Source of the DNA: Marinomonas arctica
Lineage (GTDB): Bacteria > Pseudomonadota > Gammaproteobacteria > Pseudomonadales > Marinomonadaceae
Length of the DNA: 64,000 nucleotides
Assembly: GCF_003259225.1 (NCBI RefSeq)
Contig: NZ_QHJF01000011.1
Coordinates: 62,001 to 126,000, forward strand
Direction: 5' to 3'
Position 1 is the stretch's first letter. Each line of letters opens with the position of its first letter. The translations under genes were made by a program, and so were the position numbers. Below, piece after piece: positions 8,602 to 19,217 of this stretch. The notes under the pieces were generated by a model. That model had not been told where the DNA came from. It ran no database searches and saw nothing but the letters and a program-made list of their open reading frames with translations.

Positions 8602-10176
8602 ATGATTAACGAAGCTGTAGTGGAATTATCACGCTTTCAGTTTGCTTTCACAGCTCTGTACCACTATTTGTTTGTCCCTTTAACATTGGGGATGTCTTTC
8701 TTACTGGCAATCATGGAATCTGTCTATGTGATTACGGGTAAGCAAGTCTACAAAGACATGGTGAAGTTTTGGGGTAAATTGTTCGGTATTAACTTTGCAT
8801 TGGGTGTCACAACCGGTTTGACGATGGAGTTCCAATTCGGAACCAACTGGTCTTACTACTCTCATTATGTTGGTGATATCTTTGGTGCTCCTTTGGCCAT
8901 TGAAGGCCTCATGGCTTTCTTCCTTGAATCCACACTAGTGGGTTTGTTTTTCTTTGGTTGGGATCGCCTAAGCAAAGTAAAACACTTAATGGTGACATGG
9001 GGGGTTGCATTAGGGTCTAACTTATCCGCTTTGTGGATTTTGATCGCAAACGGTTGGATGCAAAATCCAGTTGGCTCTGAGTTCAACTACGAAACCATGC
9101 GTATGGAACTTGTGGATTTTGGCGCTTTGATTTTAAACCCAGTAGCGCAGGTTAAATTTGTTCACACTGTTTCGGCTGGTTACACCACCGGTGCCATGTT
9201 TGTCTTAGTGATTTCAAGCTACTATCTATTAAAAGGGCGTGATCTTGCTTTTGCTCGTCGTTCTTTTGCGATCGCGTCTGCGTTCGGCTTGGCGTCTATC
9301 TTGAGCGTTATTCTTCTAGGTGACGAGTCTGGTTATGAACTAGGCGAAGTTCAAAAAGTGAAGTTAGCAGCGGTTGAAGCAGAATGGGAAACCCAAGAAG
9401 CGCCAGCGGATTTCACCTTGATTGGTTTTCCGAATCAAGAACTTCAAGAAACCGAATTTGCTATCAAAATTCCTGGCTTAATGGGGTTAATTGCAACCCG
9501 TTCTCTCGACAAGGAAGTGGCTGGTATCAAAGAGCTGAAAGAGCATAACCGTCAGCGTATCATTAACGGTATCTATGCGAACCAACTGCTGGAGCAATTA
9601 CGCAGTGGCTCAACAGATCCATTGGTGAAAGAAAACTTTGAAAAAGTCAAAGATGATCTAGGTTACGGTTTGTTGGTGACCGCCTTTAACGAAGACATGA
9701 ACAAAGTGACTTCAGCAGAGATCGACCAAGCAGTAGAGTACTCTATTCCTCAAGTAGCGCCTTTGTTCTTCGCCTTCCGTATCATGGTGGGTTGTGGCTT
9801 CCTAATGCTGTTTGTGTTTGCTGTGGCCTTTTATCAAAACGCTCGTCGTCGTATTGGTAAAAATCCTCTGTTTCTTAAACTGATTATGCTGTGTTTACCG
9901 CTTCCTTGGATTGCGAATGAAGCTGGCTGGTTTGTGGCCGAATATGGTCGTCAGCCATGGGCGATTGGTGAAATTTTACCGGTTCATGTTGCTGTATCCA
10001 GCTTAACTGCAACGGAAATTTGGATAACGATCGCAGGCTTTGCGGTGCTGTACACCTCGTTCTTGGTTGCCGAAATGTATTTGATGATTCGTTTTGCGAA
10101 GCAGGGACCTTCTAGTTTGCATACAGGTCGCTATTCACTTGAACAAGAAACCGCTCAGCTAAAGCAAGGGGTGTAA
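8602..10176 (+). CDS. cydA: Cytochrome bd ubiquinol oxidase subunit I
   Basis: CydA carries the haems and the quinol site of the bd-type terminal oxidase, which reduces oxygen to water in the inner membrane. The axial histidine region ([17 protein letters not shown]) is at the start. Multiple membrane segments follow, and the [13 protein letters not shown] motif is near residue 450. At 524 residues it has the long, E. coli-like quinol loop (about 240-390). It leads an operon cydA-cydB-cydX-cydD-cydC; cydB starts 2 bases after its stop codon. Confidence 0.98.
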   Translation: MINEAVVELSRFQFAFTALYHYLFVPLTLGMSFLLAIMESVYVITGKQVYKDMVKFWGKLFGINFALGVTTGLTMEFQFGTNWSYYSHYVGDIFGAPLAIEGLMAFFLESTLVGLFFFGWDRLSKVKHLMVTWGVALGSNLSALWILIANGWMQNPVGSEFNYETMRMELVDFGALILNPVAQVKFVHTVSAGYTTGAMFVLVISSYYLLKGRDLAFARRSFAIASAFGLASILSVILLGDESGYELGEVQKVKLAAVEAEWETQEAPADFTLIGFPNQELQETEFAIKIPGLMGLIATRSLDKEVAGIKELKEHNRQRIINGIYANQLLEQLRSGSTDPLVKENFEKVKDDLGYGLLVTAFNEDMNKVTSAEIDQAVEYSIPQVAPLFFAFRIMVGCGFLMLFVFAVAFYQNARRRIGKNPLFLKLIMLCLPLPWIANEAGWFVAEYGRQPWAIGEILPVHVAVSSLTATEIWITIAGFAVLYTSFLVAEMYLMIRFAKQGPSSLHTGRYSLEQETAQLKQGV

Positions 10177-10177
10177 T

Positions 10178-11314
10178 ATGGATTACGAATTATTAAAAGT
10201 CATTTGGTGGGTTTTGATTGGTGTCTTACTCATCGGCTTCTCAGTCACCGACGGTTTTGATATGGGTGTAGGAAGCTTGCTAAAAGTGATTGGTGGTACG
10301 GACTCTGAGCGCCGCATCATGATCAACTCGATTGCGCCTCACTGGGATGGCAACCAAGTTTGGTTTATCACCGCGGGTGGTGCTTTGTTTGCGGCTTGGC
10401 CGGTGGTGTACGCGACCTCATTCTCTGGTTTTTACTTTGCGATGATGTTGGTTTTGGCGGCGTTGTTCTTCCGTCCAATCGGTTTCGACTATCGCTCTAA
10501 GCTAGAAAATTCTAAATGGCGTACTAGCTGGGACTGGGGCATTGTGTTTGGTTCCGCTGTTCCGCCGATTATTTTCGGTGTGGCGTTTGGTAACTTGTTG
10601 CAAGGCGTACCGTTTCAGTTTGACCAATTTCTACGCGTGACTTACACAGGCTCTTTCTTTGGCTTGTTAAATCCATTTGCGATTCTTTGTGGTTTGGTTA
10701 GCTTAATGATGCTAATGACACAAGGCGGTGCTTGGTTACAAATGAAAACAGATGGCAATTTGCACCGTAAAGCCTGCATAGCCACCACAGTAACAGGTAC
10801 GTTAGCCGCGGTTTTCTTCATTATCGCGGGCATCTGGTTGGCCTATGGTATCGATGGTTATGTGTTGACCAGTGTTATTGACGGTAATAAAGCCATGACA
10901 CCTTTAATGAAAACCGCAGAAGTGCAAGCCGGTGCTTGGTTAGCCAACTACGATAAAGTGCCAGCATTAATGTTAGCGCCGATTGTGGGTATTGTAGGGA
11001 TGTTAGTGGCCGCGTTGGCTGGCGTGATGAGAAAGGCAGCTTTAGCCTTCTTGAGTTCATCGCTTGGTATTGCGGGCATTATTATCACAGCGGGTGGGTC
11101 CATGTTCCCGTTCTTGATGCCGTCTTCAAGCTACCCAAGCATGAGTTTAACTTTGTGGGATGCCACATCAAGTCATAACACCATGATGATTATGTTTGTT
11201 GTTGCTTGCATCTTTGTCCCCATCGTTCTTGGTTATACATTGTGGAGTTACCTCGTAATGTATGGTCGCTTGACGAAGAAGCACATAGAAGAAAATACAC
11301 ACTCATTGTATTAG
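10178..11314 (+). CDS. cydB: Cytochrome bd ubiquinol oxidase subunit II
   Basis: The 378 residues match CydB, with an N-terminal GFSVTDGFDMGVG segment, the APHWDGNQVWFITAGGA motif and about eight membrane helices. It pairs with CydA and stabilises the di-haem centre. Spacing to cydA is essentially nil, implying translational coupling. Confidence 0.98.
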   Translation: MDYELLKVIWWVLIGVLLIGFSVTDGFDMGVGSLLKVIGGTDSERRIMINSIAPHWDGNQVWFITAGGALFAAWPVVYATSFSGFYFAMMLVLAALFFRPIGFDYRSKLENSKWRTSWDWGIVFGSAVPPIIFGVAFGNLLQGVPFQFDQFLRVTYTGSFFGLLNPFAILCGLVSLMMLMTQGGAWLQMKTDGNLHRKACIATTVTGTLAAVFFIIAGIWLAYGIDGYVLTSVIDGNKAMTPLMKTAEVQAGAWLANYDKVPALMLAPIVGIVGMLVAALAGVMRKAALAFLSSSLGIAGIIITAGGSMFPFLMPSSSYPSMSLTLWDATSSHNTMMIMFVVACIFVPIVLGYTLWSYLVMYGRLTKKHIEENTHSLY

Positions 11315-11326
11315 TCATGAGTTAGC

Positions 11327-11349
11327 GATAGAGCTCCATGAGCTCTATC
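11327..11349 (+). repeat. Perfect hairpin between cydB and cydX
   Basis: GATAGAGCTC-CAT-GAGCTCTATC is a 10-bp perfect stem with a 3-nt loop and no T run. It sits 13 bases after the cydB stop and 28 bases before cydX. It could stabilise the upstream mRNA or set cydX expression. Confidence 0.6.
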
Positions 11350-11376
11350 CTTGAGTACTAAATAGAGGAATCAGTT

Positions 11377-11487
11377 ATGTGGTATTTTGCTTGGATTTTG
11401 GGCATTTTATTAGCCTGCTCTTTCGGTATTATCAATGCCGTTTGGTTAGAGTTTAGTGGTTACGAAGGTGAAGAGGAGCAGAAGTAA
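11377..11487 (+). CDS. cydX: Cytochrome bd small subunit CydX
   Basis: The 36-residue protein MWYFAWILGILLACSFGIIN... is a single membrane helix ending in an acidic tail (EGEEEQK). It has the MWYF/W-I-L-G start and the position after cydB that define CydX, which is needed for stable bd oxidase. The ribosome site is AGAGGAA. It was recognised by reading the gap between cydB and cydD. Confidence 0.96.
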   Translation: MWYFAWILGILLACSFGIINAVWLEFSGYEGEEEQK

Positions 11488-11492
11488 GCCTT

Positions 11493-13253
11493 ATGACGAG
11501 AGAGAAGGGAACACAAAAGGCTCGTCGACCTAGTCGAATCAAAACGCCAGAAGCGGTATTTTTAGGGCAGCTAGCGAATCAGCAGGCTTCAAAATACCGA
11601 ATGGCGCAAGGTTTTGGGGTATTGTTTTCGGTGTCTTTGGTGTTGCAGGCTTGGGCGTTAGCGAATGTTTTTTCGGACATGGCGCTGCATCAGTCTGTTT
11701 CACTGTCTCTCTTAGTTGTGGGTTTATTTGCTCTACTGATCCGTGCCTTGGCTAACTTTGGCCGAGAGCGTATTTGCACCAGCGCAAGCCGTGATATTCG
11801 CTACGGCTTGCGTCGTCAATTGGTATCGCATCTGACAAATCTTGGGCCTGCGCGCTTAAGAATCGAGGAAGATGCGGCGCTGTCTACACGTGTTTACGAA
11901 CAAGTTGACGCGTTAGACGATTTCTTTAGTCGCTATAAACCCCAAGTGTTTATGGTGACCTTAATTCCCTGCGTGATCCTGCTTTCTGTGGTGTCTATCT
12001 CTTGGATCACCTTTTTTGTTTTTATGCTGACGGCACCTTTGGTTATTGTTTTTATGATCTTTGTCGGCCACAAAGCGGCTCAGGCCAACCGTCGCCAATT
12101 TAATGTCTTGGCCATGTTGTCCAATCAATTCATGGATTTGAGCCAAGGGCTGGCTGAATTAAAACGTCTTAACAGAACCAAAGAAGCACGAGAGCGTTTG
12201 TCTGATAGCGCAACGGCCTACCAGAAAACCACCATGGGCGTCTTGGTGTTGGCCTTTTTATCGACCGCAACCCTAGAGCTATTTGCATCACTTTCTATTG
12301 CCATGATTGCCTTATACTTAGGGTTAGGCTTATTGGAAATCCTACCTTGGCAAACTGGTTCATCGCCGGTTACCTTAACCCAAGCCATGTTCCTTTTATT
12401 ACTTGCCCCAGAATTTTATTTGCCGTTGCGCCAGCTTGGTAACGACTACCATGCCAAGCAAAAAGCCGAAGCCGCCGCGACAGATTTATTAGAGATTTTA
12501 GAGGCGCCTGCGCACGCTATTTCTTCACAAGAGCAAAACCTCCCCGTCGCAGCGAGTGACGCTAAGCTTTTAGGCCAACGGGGATCTATACGATTTGATA
12601 ACCTAAGCTGGCATGATGCGGGTCGTTATCGATTGGCTCCCATCACTGCCAACATCAACGCTGGCGAACGTATCTGGTTGAGTGGTGAGTCTGGTGTTGG
12701 CAAGTCCAGTCTTTTACATCTTTTACTGGGATTTGAAGAAGATTATCAAGGCCAACTTTTGGTGAATGACAACCCCTTTCAGGAAATAAATTTAGCCGCA
12801 TGGCGAGCAAAACTGGCTTGGCTACCGCAAACACCGGAATGGGTAAACGGCAGCATTCGCCGCAACTTACTGTTGGGTATTGAAACGCCCAGCGAAGAGA
12901 CCTTGCAGGCGGCGTTAATTGAAAGCCAATGTGATGCCTTTATTCAGCCGCTTCCGGCGGGATTAGACACCAAGCTCACGGAATTAGGCGCCGGCTTATC
13001 AGGCGGACAAATGCAGCGTCTTTCTATCGCCAGGGCGTTGTTATCAAACGCCGACATATGGCTACTCGATGAGCCTTGCTCTGGATTGGATAAAGAGACT
13101 GCTCAGGCGGTATTAGCAACGTTAAAACGCGTATCAAAAGGCAAAACCTTGCTCATTGTTAGCCACGACACTCACCCAATACTCTGGGCCGACAAACATT
13201 GGGCTCTAACCAAAGGAGGGTTGCATGAACAACGTACCCAAGCTATCGCTTAA
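11493..13253 (+). CDS. cydD: ABC exporter subunit CydD
   Basis: A membrane domain (about 30-330) is followed by an ABC ATPase with Walker [10 protein letters not shown], signature [10 protein letters not shown] and Walker B IWLLDEP. CydDC exports cysteine and glutathione to the periplasm and is required for assembly of bd oxidase and other haem proteins. It starts 5 bases after cydX and overlaps cydC by 29 bases, so the five genes form one operon. Confidence 0.96.
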   Translation: MTREKGTQKARRPSRIKTPEAVFLGQLANQQASKYRMAQGFGVLFSVSLVLQAWALANVFSDMALHQSVSLSLLVVGLFALLIRALANFGRERICTSASRDIRYGLRRQLVSHLTNLGPARLRIEEDAALSTRVYEQVDALDDFFSRYKPQVFMVTLIPCVILLSVVSISWITFFVFMLTAPLVIVFMIFVGHKAAQANRRQFNVLAMLSNQFMDLSQGLAELKRLNRTKEARERLSDSATAYQKTTMGVLVLAFLSTATLELFASLSIAMIALYLGLGLLEILPWQTGSSPVTLTQAMFLLLLAPEFYLPLRQLGNDYHAKQKAEAAATDLLEILEAPAHAISSQEQNLPVAASDAKLLGQRGSIRFDNLSWHDAGRYRLAPITANINAGERIWLSGESGVGKSSLLHLLLGFEEDYQGQLLVNDNPFQEINLAAWRAKLAWLPQTPEWVNGSIRRNLLLGIETPSEETLQAALIESQCDAFIQPLPAGLDTKLTELGAGLSGGQMQRLSIARALLSNADIWLLDEPCSGLDKETAQAVLATLKRVSKGKTLLIVSHDTHPILWADKHWALTKGGLHEQRTQAIA

Positions 13254-14880
13254 ACGTCTTTTGCTGGCTAACCCGTGGGGTTTTATTATCCCTGTTGTGA
13301 CTGGTATGGCTGCCACCTTGGCTGGTGTTGCGTTACTAGGTCTTTCTGGCTGGTTTATCTCCGCGGCGGGCTTAGCAACAGCGATGGGCGTTGGAATGGT
13401 TTTTAACTATTTAACACCTGGCGCGATTGTGCGCGGTCTGTCTATTCTTCGTACCGCAGGCCGCTATGGCGAGCAAGTGACCGCTCATAATCATCTATTT
13501 GGACTACTGCGTATTTTACGCCTTTGGGTATGGGATCAGCGCGTCGCTAAAGACGCCGCCAATTTGCACGAACAAAGCCGAGGTGATTTGTTACAACGCC
13601 TAGTGAATGACCTTGACCAGATTATTCGCTGGCCCTTGGTGGTATTTTTGCCTTGGATATACGCTTTATCTGCTTACCTAGCGGTGTCTATTTTTGCCTA
13701 CTTCATCACACCTGTTTTACTATGGCCGATTGCCATCGCGGCGCTGCTACAAATTTTAGTCGTGCCTTATGTGTGTGGACGTTTTGCCAGCCATGCTGTG
13801 CATGTTGGGCTGATTTTAGGGGTTCACCGTCGTAGTCGCTTTGTGAGCTTATTTTCTGCCTTAATCACCTTGACCATTCGTGGTCATTGGAAAGATTACG
13901 CGCAACGCCTAGGCGAACTGGATGAGCGTCAGCGCCGGATGGAAATTCGTATTCAACAAGCCATCAGCCTTGGTCGTTTACTGTCTTATGGCGTAACCAT
14001 CCTACTCATCGCCAGCAGCTTTTTTCTACTCAGTGAACGCAACCCAGAGACCAACCACTGGACGCTTATTGCTGGTGTACAAGGTACTTGGGTCGTGGGG
14101 TATGTTTTATCTTTATTGGCCGTGAATGAATTGGTATTGCCCCTAGTACAATCCTTCGTCGCTCAAGGTCAATCTCAAGTAGGCTTGCGCCGTTTAAACC
14201 AACTACACCAAGATGCCCAAGCTCAGCCAGAAGGCAAAATAGATCGCATTCAACAGATGGTATTCAAACACTGGCGCGGCTTTCATGCGTCCAGCGGTAT
14301 GGGCAATACCGCCATCGACCTGTCTGCTAATTTGGGCGATACCCTCTGGCTTCGTGGTGCCAGTGGCTCAGGAAAATCCACCTTACTGGCAGCCATCGCT
14401 GGTGACTGTTTGTCATCAGGTGAAGCCATTATCAACAATGAAAAATGCGATCTGTACAGTAATCAGAATTATCAAGCGCAGCTAAGCTACCTGCCACAAT
14501 CACCATACATCTTTCAACAAAGCATCGCGGCTAACTTATACCTAGGCAACCCCAATGCCAGCGACGAACAACTCTGGGCGGTACTCGACGCCGTCTGCCT
14601 CGCCGACTGGGTCAAAAGCCTACCGAACGGACTGGAAACCTTACTCAGCTCCCAAGGACGCAACCTATCCGGCGGACAACGCAAACGCCTCGCCTTAGCA
14701 CGTCTTTTATTGCGAGAAGCCCCCGTCCTGCTGCTAGACGAACCCTTCGACGGACTCGACAAAGCCACTATCGAAAGAATTTGTCATTCACTACAGAACG
14801 ACTACAAACCAGACATCTTAATCCTCGTCAGCCACGTTGGCAGTCGCATCGGCGACAACGCGAGAGTGATAGAGCTGTAG
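13225..14880 (+). CDS. cydC: ABC exporter subunit CydC
   Basis: This is the partner half-transporter, with six membrane segments, Walker [10 protein letters not shown], signature [12 protein letters not shown] and Walker [14 protein letters not shown] strong ribosome site (AAAGGAGG) lies inside the end of cydD. Length (551) is normal. It is the last gene of the cyd operon; repeat DNA begins a few bases after the stop. Confidence 0.96.
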   Translation: MNNVPKLSLKRLLLANPWGFIIPVVTGMAATLAGVALLGLSGWFISAAGLATAMGVGMVFNYLTPGAIVRGLSILRTAGRYGEQVTAHNHLFGLLRILRLWVWDQRVAKDAANLHEQSRGDLLQRLVNDLDQIIRWPLVVFLPWIYALSAYLAVSIFAYFITPVLLWPIAIAALLQILVVPYVCGRFASHAVHVGLILGVHRRSRFVSLFSALITLTIRGHWKDYAQRLGELDERQRRMEIRIQQAISLGRLLSYGVTILLIASSFFLLSERNPETNHWTLIAGVQGTWVVGYVLSLLAVNELVLPLVQSFVAQGQSQVGLRRLNQLHQDAQAQPEGKIDRIQQMVFKHWRGFHASSGMGNTAIDLSANLGDTLWLRGASGSGKSTLLAAIAGDCLSSGEAIINNEKCDLYSNQNYQAQLSYLPQSPYIFQQSIAANLYLGNPNASDEQLWAVLDAVCLADWVKSLPNGLETLLSSQGRNLSGGQRKRLALARLLLREAPVLLLDEPFDGLDKATIERICHSLQNDYKPDILILVSHVGSRIGDNARVIEL

Positions 14881-14888
14881 CTCTTTTT

Positions 14889-15250
14889 CCCTCCCCTTAT
14901 GTCTTCCAAGGGGAGGGTTAGGGAGGGGTTATTCTCTTCTTTGGGTTCTATTCAAACGCTTTGCATTCCCGACCTTTTTTCCGCTCTGCTGAGCGGGTTA
15001 CTTTTGTCCAGATCCACAAAAGTAACCAAAAGGTCTCTTTAAGATCTTTAATGCCTGATTTTCTTCATCGAGAAATAGCTTTTGCGACGCTCTGGGACAG
15101 TAAGGCATAGATTGGTTTTGCTGTTCGAGAGAGTTTTTCTGTTAATGACCCTGAAACTCCATAAAGTCGCGCAACTTCGTCGCGTCGAACTGACTTCACT
15201 GTAGTAAGACCAAAGCGTAGTGCATCATAAGCACAGTGTCATGTGTCGGT
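14889..15250 (+). repeat. Interspersed repeat, copy A
   Basis: This is the first of four copies in the window. In order it has a CCCTCCCCTT/AAGGGGAGGG hairpin, a GGTTACTTTTGT/ACAAAAGTAACC hairpin, a CTTTAAGATCTTTAATGCCT block, GTAAGGCATAGATTG, and a final block with TGACCCTGAAACTCCATAAA, GTCGCGCAACTTCGTCGCG and GAACTGACT. A tail GTAGTGCATCATAAGC follows. No coding frame spans it. It lies between cydC and the yoeB/yefM pair. Confidence 0.85.
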
Positions 15251-15254
15251 TGTT

Positions 15255-15427
15255 GTAGGTCGTGGCTTCAGCCCGACGCGGAATTCATGTTCCATGCAAA
15301 CGCTTTGCATTCCCAACCTTTTTTCCGTTTTACTGAGCAGCTGAGACAAGTCATTACCGCGAAGGCGAGAATCAATCTTTTATGGGTTAGAGTAGGTCGC
15401 GGCTTCAGCTCGACGCGGAATTCATGT
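15255..15427 (+). repeat. Two copies of a 36-base palindromic module
   Basis: GTAGGTCGTGGCTTCAGCCC followed by GACGCGGAATTCATGT (15255-15290) recurs with small changes at 15392-15427. Each forms a hairpin (GTCG..GGCT / AGC..CGAC). A diverged third copy is at 51734-51765. The bases between 15428 and 15562 hold nothing recognisable. Confidence 0.7.
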
Positions 15428-15562
15428 GCGATTGGGATAATTAGTCCCAGAAAAGAATGATCTCTTCACAAAGATGCTCGCTTGTCGTTATGTTATTTCA
15501 CGTTGACCTACTATATCGGCCATTGTCATCAATTTAGCTAAGACAAACTGTCGTGTTAGATG

Positions 15563-15835
15563 TTAGGGCTGATCATAGTGACCGCCAATAGCGAAGACAT
15601 AAATAGACTTTTCGTCGAACCGATATATTAAACGATCTTTCAGCGATATCCGCTTAGACCACAGGCCTGAGAGGTTGTGCTTTAATGGTTCCGGTTTACC
15701 TAGACCAGTAGACGGGTCATTTGATCGCAGCATTTCCTTGAGCAGTTTGCATAAGGCTTTGTGTAATCGTTTGTCTTTTTCACGCATAGTTTCATACGCT
15801 TCCCAAGTATTGCCTTCAAATACCAGTGATTTCAT
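15563..15835 (-). CDS. yoeB: YoeB-type mRNA interferase toxin
   Basis: From MKSLVFEGNTWEAY to GGHYDQP the protein matches Txe/YoeB toxins, which cleave mRNA in the ribosome. The diagnostic core is GKPEPLKHNLSGLWSKRI, followed by DRLIYRFDEKSIYVFAIGGHY with the catalytic-type His near the end. I use the ATG at 15835, inside the antitoxin gene (20-base overlap). The frame extends to 15898 but the family starts here. Confidence 0.93.
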   Translation of the reverse strand: MKSLVFEGNTWEAYETMREKDKRLHKALCKLLKEMLRSNDPSTGLGKPEPLKHNLSGLWSKRISLKDRLIYRFDEKSIYVFAIGGHYDQP

Positions 15836-16088
15836 CCATTTGCTCGCTAGTTGGTTGATAACCGGTTCCATGAGTGTGGGTCTCAATAGAGTCGGCAATT
15901 TGTTGCATGAGACTCTTGCTTTTCAGAACGTGAATGGTTTCCTGTTCTTGCTCCCAGTCGTCTGCGCTTATTACAATAAAAGCCTCTCCGGCTCTTCGGG
16001 TTACCTTAAGCGGCTCATGCTTGTTAACCACTTGCTCTACAACGCTTTTCAGATTGTCTCGGAATTTGTTTACACTGATCGTATCCAT
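15816..16088 (-). CDS. yefM: YefM-type antitoxin
   Basis: The 90-residue protein begins MDTISVNKFRDNLKSVVEQV, the Phd/YefM DNA-binding fold, with the VTRRAGEAFIVISADDWE core. It neutralises YoeB and represses the operon. It is encoded first and overlaps the toxin gene, the normal arrangement. Confidence 0.93.
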   Translation of the reverse strand: MDTISVNKFRDNLKSVVEQVVNKHEPLKVTRRAGEAFIVISADDWEQEQETIHVLKSKSLMQQIADSIETHTHGTGYQPTSEQMDEITGI

Positions 16089-16101
16089 AGCGGCACCTTA
16101 A

Positions 16102-16120
16102 TGTACTGAATATCCGTACA
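16102..16120. promoter_or_regulatory. Likely YefM operator
   Basis: TGTAC-N9-GTACA is a perfect inverted repeat 13 bases upstream of the yefM start codon. YefM repressors bind TGTACA-type palindromes over their own promoter. Confidence 0.6.
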
Positions 16121-16631
16121 AGTATACGTTAAGAAGCATAAACAAACCATTCGCCTTTGGGGGGCAAGCCATATCAAGGAATTAACATTATAGACAGCGC
16201 CATTGGCAAGAAATCAATGAACCAGATGAAAAGAGCTGAGGGATAAGGCTTGCCAATTGCGTGAAGTCGACGTAAAAAAGACATAGCGTAAAAGCTCAAG
16301 TTCAGCAAAGTTCGCCAACTAAACAGTGTCCAACTATCATCTGTTAGCATTAGTTTCGGCATTTGGGGCGGTTACTTTGATTTTTAATGAAACTATTATA
16401 ACTGCTTCTCTTTTTGCTTGTTTTTCATACAGAAAAGACCAGCACGCTCTAGCCAAAGCATCACTTCACGACAGCCATATTATTCCTACTCAAAAAACAC
16501 TTAAATAAGCCCGTCAACATAGAAATAGTTATATGGATATTCTTTTTTATTTGATATATTCACAAAAAATAACTTAAAGACACAGTTTGTGTCTTTATTA
16601 ATTAAAAATACCTAAGGACAGAAGAAAAAAC
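16121..16631. other. Intergenic region with a possible IS remnant
   Basis: No intact gene is seen. On the minus strand a frame starting near 16362 reads MPKLMLTDDSW, like the start of IS5-group transposases, then loses similarity at once. ATTGGCAAG (16204) and CTTGCCAAT (16248) form an inverted pair about 50 bases apart. Both could be decay products of an insertion; evidence is thin. Confidence 0.3.
16576..16596 (+). repeat. Hairpin upstream of the chemoreceptor gene
   Basis: AAAGACACA-GTT-TGTGTCTTT is a 9-bp stem followed by ATTAATTA, 35 bases before the chemoreceptor start. It may be a terminator for upstream transcription or a leader hairpin. Confidence 0.45.
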
Positions 16632-18299
16632 ATGTCAAATTTGACGATCAAAGCGCGTGTCTACGGGCTTTCTATCATTCCCTTGTTATTAATTAGCTTT
16701 GGGATGATTTTCATCTCTTACCAACAAATTTCTAACTTAAATCAGAGCCAGCAAGAGTTGATCCACCAACGACTCTCAGAGCAAAAACGCTCCGAAATAA
16801 AGGCTTATATAGAAATTATTGATTCATCTTTGACATCACTGAAAGAAAAAAATGCAGACCTACAAATGGTAGTGGACACGCTTTCTCACATTCGTTTTGG
16901 TGATAGTGGTTATGTTTTTGGCTACGACAGCAAGGGCAATCGTTACTTCCTTGGAGACACAGGCAAGGACATAGGTGAAAACTTCTGGGACATGCAAGAC
17001 ACGAAGGGAAATTACCTCATCCGCAATCTCATCAGCCAAGCCAAAAATGGCGGTGGATATTCGAGCTATTATTTCCCCAGACCTGGCGAGACAATTTCGT
17101 ATGAAAAGCTAAGTTATTCTATTTACGAACCTCAGTGGGATATGACTATAGGTATGGGATTCTACATCGACGATGTTGAATTGATTACTGCACAAATGGC
17201 AGACAGAGCAAAACAAAAAATGTATGAAAGTTTTATGTGGATGGCAATCATGGGGGGCAGCATCTTGATCCTTGTCTCTATTGTCACCATTTTATTCAGC
17301 CGTAGCATTATAATCCCTTTGCAACGCTTTGATCAGTCCATTGCCCGATTTGCTAATGGTGATGCTGATTTAACGGCTCGAATGGAGTCATATTCTATTC
17401 CTGAATACACTTCACTCAGTCAAAACTTCAATCGATTTGTTGAAAATTTACAAAGTATTATTCGTCAACTAAGAGTCAACAGTGATTCCATCAATAATGA
17501 AACCGGACGCATGCTTGAGCGTTCTAGTCAGGTTGATCAGTTATCGAATACACAACGAGAGGAAACCGAGCTGGTCGCTACTTCCGTAACACAAATGACC
17601 GCTACAGCACATGACATTTCTCAAAATGCCTCAAGCGCTGCATCAGCTGCCCAGTCAGCTGATGGCAAAGCAAAAGAAGCCATGTCGACTGTAGACTCCG
17701 CTGTTGATTCTGTCTCTATATTAGCTAACAAACTTGAATCAGCAAGCGCAGTTATGGACAAGCTAAAAAACAATGTCAGTAACATTTCCTCTTCTCTGGA
17801 CGTAATTCAGGAAATTGCAGAGCAAACTAACCTATTAGCTCTGAATGCCGCGATCGAAGCCGCTCGAGCTGGAGAACAAGGTCGTGGGTTTGCTGTAGTA
17901 GCGGATGAAGTTCGACAGCTTGCTAGCCGAACTCAACAGAGTACAGGTAGTATTAAACAGATCATTGAGCAACTAAAAGACGCAACTCAAGCAGCCGTTC
18001 AATCTATGCTGGACAGTCGCTCGCAAAGCGAAGATACCGTACTAAAAGCGCGTCAAGCAAGTAACGCACTGATAGAAATTCTTGATTCTGTTAGTAAAAT
18101 AATGGACATGAACAATCTAATAGCAACCGCCACCGAAGAACAAAGCCAGGTTGGTCAAGATATTTCAAAGCGTGTTGAACTTATTTCTGACCAAAGCTTA
18201 CAGGTGGCACAAGTGTCGGATAAAAACCGTCAAGGAAGTCATGAATTAAGAGATCAAACTCTGGAGTTAAAATCTCTCGTGGATCGATTTACGGTGTAA
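16632..18299 (+). CDS. Methyl-accepting chemotaxis protein with single Cache sensor
   Basis: Membrane segment 1 is at about 12-30. A periplasmic sCache_2-type domain follows (about 60-190: [15 protein letters not shown], then [15 protein letters not shown]). Membrane segment 2 is at about 198-220, then HAMP, then a methylation/signalling helix bundle with the CheA/CheW tip [20 protein letters not shown]. It relays an external ligand signal to CheA; the ligand is unknown. The gene is monocistronic, with a palindromic terminator-like sequence after it. Confidence 0.95.
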   Translation: MSNLTIKARVYGLSIIPLLLISFGMIFISYQQISNLNQSQQELIHQRLSEQKRSEIKAYIEIIDSSLTSLKEKNADLQMVVDTLSHIRFGDSGYVFGYDSKGNRYFLGDTGKDIGENFWDMQDTKGNYLIRNLISQAKNGGGYSSYYFPRPGETISYEKLSYSIYEPQWDMTIGMGFYIDDVELITAQMADRAKQKMYESFMWMAIMGGSILILVSIVTILFSRSIIIPLQRFDQSIARFANGDADLTARMESYSIPEYTSLSQNFNRFVENLQSIIRQLRVNSDSINNETGRMLERSSQVDQLSNTQREETELVATSVTQMTATAHDISQNASSAASAAQSADGKAKEAMSTVDSAVDSVSILANKLESASAVMDKLKNNVSNISSSLDVIQEIAEQTNLLALNAAIEAARAGEQGRGFAVVADEVRQLASRTQQSTGSIKQIIEQLKDATQAAVQSMLDSRSQSEDTVLKARQASNALIEILDSVSKIMDMNNLIATATEEQSQVGQDISKRVELISDQSLQVAQVSDKNRQGSHELRDQTLELKSLVDRFTV

Positions 18300-18321
18300 T
18301 AAAGGTTTACATGTCACCATC

Positions 18322-18349
18322 AAGAACCAGCCTAATTAGGTTGGTTCTT
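18322..18349 (+). terminator. Near-perfect palindrome after the chemoreceptor gene
   Basis: AAGAACCA-N12-TGGTTCTT with an inner CCTAATTAGG forms a long stem 22 bases after the stop codon; the T run is poor. The rest of the gap to 18593 shows no gene I trust. Confidence 0.55.
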
Positions 18350-18593
18350 ATCTCTTCAATGCTTTTGTAAAGCTGCTCACGTGACAATCAGCGCAAATTA
18401 AGGGTCAGATGAAAAATAGGGTGGGCATTTTTCGTTCCATCGATTGGTTTCGTGATAAACAAGCAACCCACTTAAAAGCCAGTCATTCCAAGAATAATTT
18501 AGGGTTAGATGAGTCCTTCAAAGCGTTAGCTGATGAACTCGTTTCCTTCCTCTCAACCCAGTCTATTTCCCACAATTCTATTGACTTTCGTTT

Positions 18594-18625
18594 GTTCTTT
18601 ATATAGAACGTTCTTTATATAGAAC
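18594..18625. promoter_or_regulatory. Tandem operator upstream of the cupin regulator
   Basis: GTTCTTTATATAGAAC occurs twice back to back (18594-18609 and 18610-18625). Each is an imperfect palindrome with GTTCT/AGAAC arms. It ends 13 bases before the regulator start codon, so it probably overlaps the promoter and mediates autoregulation of the regulator-azlCD operon. Confidence 0.7.
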
Positions 18626-18638
18626 GAATTTGAGAAGT

Positions 18639-19217
18639 ATGATGAATAAACCGATTCTCGGCTCGTTGGGCCGAAATATACAAAATTTGCGTATGACAAA
18701 GGGTTTATCTTTGTCTCAGTTGGCGCAGGATGCGGGGCTGGCGAAGTCGAACTTGTCTCGGATTGAGCAGGGCGACGGTAATCCGACTTTAGAAACGATT
18801 TGGCGGTTGGCGGTGCAGCTGAATGTTCCCTTTGGGGATTTGGTTGCCAGTGTGGAATCCCCGCTAGGAGAAAACGGTGTGCAGGTTAGGCTGATTGATC
18901 AAGGCGACGACAACCCGAGGGTGGATGTGTATTGGATGTCTTGTGCGCCCAATACCATTAAGCAATCTGAGCCGCATATTGCTGGCACGACAGAAGCCAT
19001 CACCTTAATCAGTGGGAAATTGCTGGCGGGTGAAAATGATGACTTGCGCTATTTAGACATTGGTAAAACGCATACGTTTGCCGCCGATGTGCCGCATCGT
19101 TATCAAACAGACGATTCATGGGCAACCTTAATGATGGTCATTACCTATGCTAAACAGGAATGTGCTAAACAGGCTTATGTTAAACAGGACGACACTAAAC
19201 AGGATCTTTTATCATGA
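18639..19217 (+). CDS. XRE-family regulator with C-terminal cupin domain
   Basis: An N-terminal helix-turn-helix (about 8-65: LGRNIQNLRMTKGLSLSQLAQDAGLAKSNLSRIEQG) is joined to a small cupin barrel (about 100-175, with SEPHIAG and DVPHRY). Such proteins sense small metabolites, often amino acids. Two ATGs (18639, 18642) are possible; a TTG at 18630 is less likely. The stop overlaps the azlC start (ATGA), so it should control the azlCD exporter. The last 20 residues are encoded by four 15-base direct repeats with core TAAACAGG (19149-19207), giving a Lys-Gln-rich tail. Confidence 0.9.
   Translation: MMNKPILGSLGRNIQNLRMTKGLSLSQLAQDAGLAKSNLSRIEQGDGNPTLETIWRLAVQLNVPFGDLVASVESPLGENGVQVRLIDQGDDNPRVDVYWMSCAPNTIKQSEPHIAGTTEAITLISGKLLAGENDDLRYLDIGKTHTFAADVPHRYQTDDSWATLMMVITYAKQECAKQAYVKQDDTKQDLLS

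Noticed and set aside
16174..16362. Minus-strand frame starting MPKLMLTDDSW as an IS transposase
   Set aside because: Only about 11 residues resemble IS5-group starts; the rest does not, so I call it at most a possible remnant.
18409..18606. Open frame of 65 codons before the cupin regulator
   Set aside because: No convincing ribosome site, no recognisable family, and it runs into the tandem operator; treated as non-coding.
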